In this document: in pieces, positions 46,075 to 52,584 of the stretch
Position numbering within the stretch: position 1 is the stretch's first letter
Layout of the letters: every line of letters begins with the position of its first letter
The notes under the pieces: generated by a model
Seen by the model: only the letters and a program-made list of their open reading frames with translations
Told to the model about the DNA's origin: nothing
The model's database searches: none
Assembly (NCBI RefSeq): GCF_019511665.1
Contig: NZ_JAEUAW010000022.1
Coordinates: forward strand, 1 to 52,584
Length of the DNA stretch: 52,584 nt
Origin: Microbacterium jejuense
GTDB lineage: Bacteria; Actinomycetota; Actinomycetes; Actinomycetales; Microbacteriaceae
Reading direction: 5' to 3'
Made by a program: the position numbers and the translations under genes

Positions 46075-46443
46075 TCAGCCCTTCTTCGCGCCGTAGCGGC
46101 TGCGAGCCTGCTTACGGTTCTTGACAGCCTGGGTGTCGAGCGCACCCCGGACGATCTTGTAGCGGACACCCGGAAGGTCCTTCACACGGCCGCCACGGAC
46201 CAGCACGAGCGAGTGCTCCTGCAGGTTGTGACCCTCACCGGGGATGTACGCGGTGACCTCGGTGCCGTTGCGGAGCTTGACACGGGCGACCTTGCGCATC
46301 GCCGAGTTCGGCTTCTTGGGCGTGGTCGTGTACACGCGGGTGCAGACGCCCGCCTGCTGGGGGTTCGCCTTCAGTGCCGGCGCCTTGGTCTTCGAGACCT
46401 TGGGCGAGCGACCCTTGCGAACCAACTGCTGAATAGTTGGCAC
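46075..46443 (-). CDS. rpsL: 30S ribosomal protein S12
   Basis: The 122-aa decoding-centre protein has the two loops TTTPKKPNSAMRK and GGRVKDLPGVRY with both lysines (K43 and K88 class) unmutated, so it is of the streptomycin-sensitive type at these positions. It starts with GTG and has GAGGAGA upstream. It is the first gene of the str operon. Confidence 0.99.
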   Translation of the reverse strand: MPTIQQLVRKGRSPKVSKTKAPALKANPQQAGVCTRVYTTTPKKPNSAMRKVARVKLRNGTEVTAYIPGEGHNLQEHSLVLVRGGRVKDLPGVRYKIVRGALDTQAVKNRKQARSRYGAKKG

Positions 46444-46645
46444 GTTCTCTCCTCATAGTGCTGCACGGTGACAGCGTCGTGGTTTCACCACAGACCCACC
46501 GGCGCGACAGGAATCCGCCGTGCGTTTCGTGATGGGTATGCCGTGGGGGTGGCCTGTTCGCAGACCGTTCCCTGAATGCGGCGCCCGCCCGGCCGCCGAC
46601 ACGCCGAGGCACGTCGGACGGCGCGCGTGAGCGCACACCCGATCT

Positions 46646-46674
46646 ATGATACGTGGCTTTCGGGGGTCGGGCAA
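46646..46674 (-). promoter_or_regulatory. Promoter of the str operon
   Basis: TTGCCC (46669-46674), a 17-base spacer and TATCAT (46646-46651) on the transcribed strand. It lies 9 bases below the 66-bp terminator block, with a leader of about 195 bases to rpsL. Confidence 0.75.
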
Positions 46675-46682
46675 ACACGCAC

Positions 46683-46748
46683 GGCCCCGGACATGGAGAA
46701 GTGGATGCCGGCGGCCCGGGCCGCCGGCATCCACTCGAAGAATCGGCG
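46683..46748 (-). repeat. 66-bp block with terminator hairpin, copy 2 (after the T7SS motor gene)
   Basis: This matches 22838-22903 at 62 of 66 positions, including bases outside the stem. The hairpin is a perfect 16-bp stem (46700-46715 with 46720-46735, loop CCGG). It begins 4 bases after the stop codon of the motor gene. Confidence 0.9.
46700..46735 (-). terminator. Terminator of the T7SS motor gene
   Basis: Same 16-bp AGTGGATGCCGGCGGC stem as after the WXG100 gene, loop CCGG. Confidence 0.85.
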
Positions 46749-46752
46749 CGAG

Positions 46753-49700
46753 TCAGCCGACCAGAGGCAGCTGCACCGTCACGAAGCGGCCGTTCTCGAC
46801 GAACAGGCCGCGCCCCGGCGGGAACTCGTGGCGCTGCACCTTCGGGAACGGCACCTTGAAGAGCGACTCGCCGTCGTAGCTGTCGGGGCGCAGCGCGATC
46901 CCGTGCCTGCCGGCCTTGAGCTCGCCGATGAGTCCGTAGCCGCCCGACAGCTGCGTCACGTCGCCGTCGGCGACGAGGAAGTGGTCGCTGCGGTTGATGG
47001 CCTGGAAGAGCTCCTTGAGCGGACGCTCGGCATCGCTGTCGCCGAACTCGGTGATGTTCTCGACGACGATCGCGATGCGGCTGGTCACCGTCTCGTCGGC
47101 CACGATCTCTTTGAGCTCCTTGGCCAGCGTGCGGACGTCCTCGATGCCGATGGCCGACCGGCGCCACGGCCGGTCGTCGCGCAGCACGGCGCGGCGCCCG
47201 CCGAAGTGGAACAGCTCCACGTTCGGGTCGAAGCGCTGCAGCGCGCGCACGATGCCGCGCACGGCGGTCGTCTTGCCGGACTGCGGCGGACCGGCCACGA
47301 CGAAGGTGCCGACGGGCTCGAAGCCCCGGGCGCCGAGCGTGTCGTCGCCGATGCCGAGCACGGGAAGGGCGTCGATGCTGGCGGGCAGGGTGGCGGCATC
47401 CAATTCGGTCGGAAGCGAGCCGATGTTGCGGGCCTCCACCGCACCGGCGGCGCGCAGCGCAGCGGCGAACTGCTCGGCCGCGGCGTTCTGCTCGGCGACG
47501 TTGGTGGTGCCGCCGATGACCGCGATCTGCGTCTCGAGGCCGTCGACGATGGCACGGCCGGGGACGCTGCGCTCGTTCAGGACGTCCTTCGGGACGCCGA
47601 GGATCGAGTACGCGCCCTCGTCCGACATGCGCAGCACGACGCGCTTGGTGACGTTGGCGCTCACTGCGGTGGGGACGGCGCCGTAGCGGTCGGCGGTGGC
47701 CACCACATGGATGCCCAGCGGGCGGCCCTCGCCGAGGATGCGCATGAAGATGGCGTAGTACGCCGCGCGGGCCGACGTGGTCTCCCAGTCCTGCTTGAAG
47801 ACGCCGAAGCCGTCGAGCAGCAGGATGACGCGCGGCTCGCTCATGTCGCCGGTGATGGTGCGGTACTCGCTCAGCGATGCCGCATTGACCTCCGAGAACC
47901 GCTTGCCGCGGTCGTCGAGCATCTGTCGGATGGTGCGCAGCAGGCGCTGGACGCGCTCGACGTCGTCGCCCGAGACGACCGACCCGACGTGCGGCATCGT
48001 CTCGAGCGAGCGCAGCGCGCCGGTGCCGAAGTCGATGCCGTACACGGCGACGCGCCCGGACTGCGGGCGGGCGCCGGCGGCGATGCCGATCGAGCGCAGG
48101 GCCGCGGACTTTCCGGCACCGCTCGTGCCGTACACGAGCATGTGGCCGTCGGTGTCGGGGCTGAAGAACACCGCCTCCTGCAGCTGGCGCTGCGGGATGT
48201 CGGCGAGGCCCAGCGGGATGCGGTCGTCCCCCGCCATCGGCAGGTCGCGCAGGTCGATCGTGGTGGCGAGGTCGTCGAGCCACGGCCGGCGGGGAGCCGG
48301 GATGCCGGCATCCTTCGCCGCCGCCACCAGGTTGGCCACGAGGCGCTTCTGGTCGTTGGGACCGAGGTCCTCGTCGTGGGTGTCGGACTCGCCCTCGCTG
48401 TCGCTCTCCCACAGCGTCACCGAGCCGAAGCGCAGCTCTGCCACGCGCACCTGGACGCGGTCGGGCTCGTCGGTCGTCCAGCCGCCCGCATAGCCCGACT
48501 GGAACGGCACGAGGCGGCCGGGTCCGGTCTTGGCGATGCCGCGGCCGGGCAGCGACGGGTCGAACGTCGACGCCACCGCGTCGCCCACGACGTCGTTGGA
48601 GTCGGCCGCGTCGGCCATCCGCAGCGCGACGCGCAGGTTCGTGTTGGCGCGCAGATTGTCTTTGATGACGCCCGCCGGCCGCTGCGTGGCCATGATGAGG
48701 TGGATGCCGAGAGACCGGCCTCGCTGGGCGATGTCGACGACGCCGTCCACGAACTCGGGCACCTCGGTGGCCAGCGCCGCGAACTCGTCGATCACGAGGA
48801 TGAGCGCCGGAGGCGTATCGGGGTCCTGGCGCTTCTCGAGCTCCAGGAGGTCCTTCGCCTTCTTGCGGTTGAAGAGGTGCTCGCGGTGGTGCAGCTCCGC
48901 GCGCAGCGACGTCAGCGCGCGCCGCACGAGGTGCGGCGACAGGTCGGTGACGAGGCCGACGGTGTGCGGCAGGTCGACGCAGTCCGCGAACGCCGAGCCG
49001 CCCTTGTAGTCCACGAACAGGAACGTGACGCGGTCGGGGCTGTACTCCGCCGCCATACCCAGCACCCATGCCTGCAGGAACTCGGACTTGCCCGAACCGG
49101 TCGTGCCGCCCACCAGCGCGTGCGGACCCTGCGTGCGCAGGTCGAGCGACATCGCGTCGGGGCTCCCCTGGCCGATGTAGGCCTTGAGCGTGCCTGCGCG
49201 CTTCAGGCGCGGCCGCGGACCGCGGCGGCGGTCGATGATGGAGTTGTTCTGCCGCCACCGTTCGATCGCGGCCTGCGGGTCGGCGGCCATGTCGGTGCCG
49301 ATGAGGCGCAGCATCGAGACGCTGGCGGGCAGGTCGGACGAGTCGGCCGCGACCGAGCTCGAATCGACCACGGGCGCGAGGCGCTTGGCGAAGATCTCGG
49401 CGTACCCGCGCGAGACGCCCTCGACCTGCACCGAGCGCGCCCGGTCGCCGGCGCGCACCCAGCCCACCATCGCGTCGTCGAGGCCGTTCGAGACGTCGAT
49501 GAACGTGCGGCACGCCGCCGGCAGCGACTCGACGGTCGGGGCGACGAAGATCGTGTAGACGCCGGCATCCGGTCCGCGCTCGATGACCTGCGTGAGACGG
49601 GGCCTGTCGACCGGTGCGTCGTGCGTGACGAACAGGACCAGCGACACGTCGCCCACGGCGCCGGTGTCACGCCCCTCGCCGACGCTCTTGCCGAGCGCCA

Positions 49701-51228
49701 TCGAGCTCTCGTTCTCGGACACCGGCCCGCGCCGCGTCGCGGAGCCCGACAGCCGCTCGAGGATCGCCTCTTCGAGCCCGTTGAGCAGGGCCGTCCCCGC
49801 GGACTGGCTGTCGGCGAGCGCCATCTCGGCGAACGGGGAGCGCGGGCTGGTCGTGTGCGGCAGCCACTTCATCCACTCCATGTCGCCGGTCCAGGCCGGG
49901 TCGATGATGGCGGCCGTGACCACCTCGTTGGGCGCGTGCAGGCCGAACAGCTGGACGCCGAGGCCCCGCACGACGTCGGCGGCGAGCTCGCGGGGTCCGG
50001 CGATGCCGATGGCGCCCGCCGAGGGCAGCAGCTCGATCGCCGGGACGTCGTCGATCTGCGCGAACCGATCGCGCAGCGCGCGCACCTGCTGCGCGTACTG
50101 GGCGATGCCGCGCTGGTCGTTGGGCTCCTGGACGGTGTTGCGGCTGGCAGCCGTGCCGACGCCCAGCCGCAGCCCGAGGAAGTTCCAGTGCTCGGGCCGC
50201 CGTGTCCACAGCAGCGGCCCCAGCGACATCGCGTTCTCGTAGATGGTGGCGGTCGCCGGCGCCTCGGCCCGGCGCCGCTCGCGTTCGAGCCGCTCCTCCT
50301 CTTCGAGGGACTGCTCGAGCTCGTCGATCTGCGTCTCGAACGTCTCGATCTCGAGCTCGAGCTTCTTGCCCTGCTGCGTGCGCTGGCCGATGAAGTTGCC
50401 GAGCATCATGAGCGGCGCCATCACGACGATGAGCAGCGACGTGGCGCGGCCGGTGAACGCGAACATGCCGAGGCCCAGCAGCACCGGCGCCATGATCATC
50501 GGCCACGGGAAGATGCGCGGGTCTGCTTCGTTGGGGATGATCGGATGCCGGAACTCGCGGCCCGTGTAGCGGTCCTCGACCCGCGGCGATCGGTTGAACA
50601 TCAGCGCGCCGCCGCGCTCGAGCACGAGCGAGTCGTCGGTCTGCACGCGCGGCGCGAGCGCGAACGACACCTCGGTGGAGCCGATCGTGATGCGCTGCCC
50701 CGGCAGGACGCGCACGCGCTGCACGAGGCCGCCGTCGACGATGAGGCCGTTCGCCGAGTTGAGGTCGATGAGGTCGATGCCCTGGTCGACGTCGACGCGG
50801 GCGTGGCGCTTCGAGACCTGCGGGTCGTCCAGCAGCACCTGCGCGGGGGCGACGCGACCGATGATGCTCGATCCGGCGGGGAGGGGGATGGTGCGGCCGG
50901 CGTCGGGGCCGTTGTGGATGCGCATGACGGCAGCGGTGGCCGCGGCATCCATCCCCGTCGCCAGCGCGGGGACGACCGAGGCGTCGAACCCGGACCCGAT
51001 GGGCGCGTCGGCGATCGGCATGGCCGGGTTCAGGTGCACCGGCTGGCCGGCCGGCGACGCCACCAGCAGCGTCGGCACCTCGCTCGCGTTGACGCCGCCG
51101 GGCGCCGCGAGAGCGTCGCCGTCGGCGAGGGCCCGCGCGACGTCCTGCACGGTCGCCGTCGCATCGGCGGTCACGAGCACGTCGACGGACGACCCCACGC
51201 CTCGACGCAGACTCAGCTTCAGCTTCAC
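46753..51228 (-). CDS. Type VII secretion motor ATPase, EssC/EccC family, with FHA domain
   Basis: The 1491-aa protein starts at a GTG overlapping the upstream stop by 4 bases (GTGA). Residues 1-90 are a small N-terminal domain; about 100-190 is an FHA domain (IIGR, SKRHARV, LNSANGL), which binds phosphothreonine. Two membrane helices lie at about 241-280, then a charged coiled coil (285-322). Three FtsK/SpoIIIE-type ATPase modules follow: Walker A GGTTGSGKS (707-715) with Walker B LVIDEF (811-816); YGTSGAGKS (1033-1041) with LLLDGFG; and AGPPQSGKTT (1312-1321) with IAIVVENITEF. Only module one keeps the Asp-Glu pair, as is usual for the active module. It should drive export of WXG100 proteins. 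Organisation is closer to EssC than to the split mycobacterial EccCa/EccCb. Confidence 0.95.
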   Translation of the reverse strand: MKLKLSLRRGVGSSVDVLVTADATATVQDVARALADGDALAAPGGVNASEVPTLLVASPAGQPVHLNPAMPIADAPIGSGFDASVVPALATGMDAAATAAVMRIHNGPDAGRTIPLPAGSSIIGRVAPAQVLLDDPQVSKRHARVDVDQGIDLIDLNSANGLIVDGGLVQRVRVLPGQRITIGSTEVSFALAPRVQTDDSLVLERGGALMFNRSPRVEDRYTGREFRHPIIPNEADPRIFPWPMIMAPVLLGLGMFAFTGRATSLLIVVMAPLMMLGNFIGQRTQQGKKLELEIETFETQIDELEQSLEEEERLERERRRAEAPATATIYENAMSLGPLLWTRRPEHWNFLGLRLGVGTAASRNTVQEPNDQRGIAQYAQQVRALRDRFAQIDDVPAIELLPSAGAIGIAGPRELAADVVRGLGVQLFGLHAPNEVVTAAIIDPAWTGDMEWMKWLPHTTSPRSPFAEMALADSQSAGTALLNGLEEAILERLSGSATRRGPVSENESSMALGKSVGEGRDTGAVGDVSLVLFVTHDAPVDRPRLTQVIERGPDAGVYTIFVAPTVESLPAACRTFIDVSNGLDDAMVGWVRAGDRARSVQVEGVSRGYAEIFAKRLAPVVDSSSVAADSSDLPASVSMLRLIGTDMAADPQAAIERWRQNNSIIDRRRGPRPRLKRAGTLKAYIGQGSPDAMSLDLRTQGPHALVGGTTGSGKSEFLQAWVLGMAAEYSPDRVTFLFVDYKGGSAFADCVDLPHTVGLVTDLSPHLVRRALTSLRAELHHREHLFNRKKAKDLLELEKRQDPDTPPALILVIDEFAALATEVPEFVDGVVDIAQRGRSLGIHLIMATQRPAGVIKDNLRANTNLRVALRMADAADSNDVVGDAVASTFDPSLPGRGIAKTGPGRLVPFQSGYAGGWTTDEPDRVQVRVAELRFGSVTLWESDSEGESDTHDEDLGPNDQKRLVANLVAAAKDAGIPAPRRPWLDDLATTIDLRDLPMAGDDRIPLGLADIPQRQLQEAVFFSPDTDGHMLVYGTSGAGKSAALRSIGIAAGARPQSGRVAVYGIDFGTGALRSLETMPHVGSVVSGDDVERVQRLLRTIRQMLDDRGKRFSEVNAASLSEYRTITGDMSEPRVILLLDGFGVFKQDWETTSARAAYYAIFMRILGEGRPLGIHVVATADRYGAVPTAVSANVTKRVVLRMSDEGAYSILGVPKDVLNERSVPGRAIVDGLETQIAVIGGTTNVAEQNAAAEQFAAALRAAGAVEARNIGSLPTELDAATLPASIDALPVLGIGDDTLGARGFEPVGTFVVAGPPQSGKTTAVRGIVRALQRFDPNVELFHFGGRRAVLRDDRPWRRSAIGIEDVRTLAKELKEIVADETVTSRIAIVVENITEFGDSDAERPLKELFQAINRSDHFLVADGDVTQLSGGYGLIGELKAGRHGIALRPDSYDGESLFKVPFPKVQRHEFPPGRGLFVENGRFVTVQLPLVG

Positions 51229-52583
51229 GAATCGGCACCTCTCGCCACGAGTTCGAACGACCTTCCGCCCACTTGCACGGACCAGCCCAGGGGCACACGC
51301 GCCGCCTGGTCGGACGGCACGTCGACCACGTCGCCGCCGGGCGACACCAGCTGCGTGCCGTTGCGGGAGCCGCGGTCGGCGACCCACAGACCCTCGGCGT
51401 CCTGGCCGAACGCCGCGTGCGTCTTGGACATCAGCCGCTGCGGGTCGTCCAGTCGCACGAGTGCCTCGACCTGCTCGCCTGCGGCCGGCTCGGGGTCGCG
51501 GCCGATGAGGCCGCGCGTCGGGACGCGCACGATGGAGCCGTCGTCGAACCGGATCATCGCCTGCGCGCGGCGGGAGCCGACAGGTCCCGTGCCCGGATTC
51601 GCCGGAGTCGCGGCTGGGGCCGAGGCAGGGGCCGGGGCGGGCGTTCTCGGCGACTCGCCGGAAACGGCGGCAGGAGCTGCTGATCCCGGCGACTCGGTGG
51701 GACGAGGCGTCGGGGCCGGGGCGGCCGGGGCTCCGGGCGTTCGCGGCGACTCGCCAGAACGGCCGGCGGGAGCCGCAGGGCTCGCGGGCGTGACGCCGGG
51801 GGCCCCGGTCACGAGGCCCGTCGCGGCGTGGGCGGTCGCCGCGCCGCCGGGCACCGCGGCGATGACGCTCGCGTCGATCCCGTCCGACACCGCTTCCCAC
51901 TGGGCACCCGTGCTGCCGGGCCCGACGACGCCGGCCCGCGAACGGACGCCCGGGATCCTCAGCGCGACGGCGGCATCGGCGTCGCTGGCCATCGAGGGCA
52001 GGTTCTCGCTCTGCTCGGGGCGACCCGCCGCCGCACGCCGCGCATGGCGCAGGGCCTTGGCGTCGAACGGGTCGAGGCCGGCGCGGGCGTCGATGACCCA
52101 GCATCCGCCGACGCGGTCCAGGATGCTGCGGCCCCGGCGCTGCGGATCCCACAGGCCCGACGCGAACATCAGGGCCGGTCCGACGATCGGCACGATCCCG
52201 CTCGCCCACAGCACGAGCGCGCGCAGCGTGACATGCCAGAAGCCGGGACGCCCCCAGTCGTCCACCGCGATGGAACGCAGGCGCATCGAGGCCTTGCCCG
52301 CCGTGACGCCGCGGCGCCCGTGCAGCACGAGCTGCAGCAGACCGAACAGCAGCGGCAGCACGGCGCCGACGATCAGGAGCAGCGGCACGACGAACGACGT
52401 GTCGCCCATGGCCAGCATGACGGCGCCGACCACCGCGGGCGAGGCCAGCACCAGCCAGATGCCCGCGTCGATCGTGAAGGCGAGCGACCGGATGCCGGGC
52501 CCGGCCGGCACCATGCCGAGGGCTTCGGCGTCTTCGGGAGCGGAGCCGGAAGCGGGCGGGGATGCGGGGCGGGCGGATGCGGG
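51225..52583 (-). CDS. RDD-FHA membrane protein of the T7SS locus, 5'-truncated by the window edge
   Basis: The frame stays open through the last bases of the window, reading Pro/Ala/Ser-rich sequence before the ATG at 52514, so the true start probably lies outside. From that ATG, residues 1-150 form an RDD-like domain with three or four membrane segments (SLAFTIDAGIWLVLAS, PLLLIVGAVLPLLFG, GIVPIVGPALMFASG). A Pro/Ala-rich linker (about 220-320) contains SGESPRTP twice. The end (about 325-425) is an FHA domain: GLIGRDP, MSKTHAAF and DRGSRNGT. It overlaps the motor gene by 4 bases, so both belong to one T7SS operon. FHA domains bind phosphothreonine partners; a regulatory or assembly role is inferred. 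Confidence 0.88.
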   Translation of the reverse strand, partial: PASARPASPPASGSAPEDAEALGMVPAGPGIRSLAFTIDAGIWLVLASPAVVGAVMLAMGDTSFVVPLLLIVGAVLPLLFGLLQLVLHGRRGVTAGKASMRLRSIAVDDWGRPGFWHVTLRALVLWASGIVPIVGPALMFASGLWDPQRRGRSILDRVGGCWVIDARAGLDPFDAKALRHARRAAAGRPEQSENLPSMASDADAAVALRIPGVRSRAGVVGPGSTGAQWEAVSDGIDASVIAAVPGGAATAHAATGLVTGAPGVTPASPAAPAGRSGESPRTPGAPAAPAPTPRPTESPGSAAPAAVSGESPRTPAPAPASAPAATPANPGTGPVGSRRAQAMIRFDDGSIVRVPTRGLIGRDPEPAAGEQVEALVRLDDPQRLMSKTHAAFGQDAEGLWVADRGSRNGTQLVSPGGDVVDVPSDQAARVPLGWSVQVGGRSFELVARGADS

Positions 52584-52584
52584 G

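Larger units (their letters stand above)
46444..46752 (-). other. 309-bp intergenic region: str leader, str promoter, terminator of the T7SS motor gene
   Basis: It contains the rpsL leader of about 195 bases, the promoter at 46646-46674 and the 66-bp terminator block at 46683-46748. No gene is apparent. Confidence 0.75.

Noticed and set aside
22838..46748. The two 66-bp blocks as ends of a composite transposon.
   Set aside because: They are direct copies without transposase, target duplication or inverted-repeat ends, and the interval includes essential operons. Each abuts a stop codon and works as a terminator.
46235..49513. A long minus-strand frame running through rpsL and the motor gene.
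   Set aside because: It crosses a promoter, a terminator and two clear genes in the wrong phase.

Overview
This window looks like the chromosome of a high-GC actinobacterium, most probably a Microbacteriaceae member close to Microbacterium. The evidence is GC-rich codon use, many GTG starts and 1- or 4-base gene overlaps, promoters of the TTGNNN-N17-TAGACT type, the actinobacterial order of ribosomal-protein genes, and LPATG-type surface proteins. The family assignment is inference; no rRNA is present to confirm it.

Layout. At 2-2127 (+) a sensor histidine kinase, cut by the window edge, overlaps a membrane protein with a degenerate GGDEF-like domain. At 2105-3627 (-) lie a lipoprotein and truA. 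At 3752-5671 (+) an OafA-type acyltransferase with a C-terminal SGNH-like domain sits between truA and rplQ. From 22423 down to 5963 (-) runs one long ribosomal cluster: S10 (rpsJ to rpsQ), spc (rplN to secY-adk-map, plus a DsbA-like gene) and alpha (infA-rpmJ-rpsM-rpsK-rpoA-rplQ). I see promoters for rpsJ and infA. The usual slots for rpsN/rpsZ (rplE-rpsH) and rpsD (rpsK-rpoA) hold only hairpins. From 46443 down to 42019 (-) is the str operon rpsL-rpsG-fusA-tuf, with a promoter ahead of rpsL.

Between the str and S10 operons lies an island of about 19 kb (22.8-41.9 kb, all -). It holds a WXG100 protein (95 aa), three sortase-type surface proteins (469, about 1988 and about 3308 aa) and a 71-aa antitoxin-like protein. 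Upstream of rpsL is a type VII secretion locus: an EssC/EccC ATPase with an FHA domain (46753-51228) and an overlapping RDD-FHA membrane protein cut by the window end. The island therefore lies close to the T7SS motor gene. The WXG100 gene and the motor gene end in nearly identical 66-bp terminator blocks.

How the parts may work together (inference). The three wall proteins share a C-terminal module rich in WPGA/PGW motifs, and the two giants share promoter elements (TTGACG-N17/18-TAGCTT) and an identical cytoplasmic tail. The motif TGGGGA recurs upstream of all three surface genes, and a TGGGGA palindrome lies upstream of the WXG100 gene. This suggests one cell-surface regulon combining T7 secretion and giant adhesins. 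The 469-aa protein also has a tandem double-hairpin leader abutting its Shine-Dalgarno sequence, which is the best candidate here for a new RNA regulatory element.
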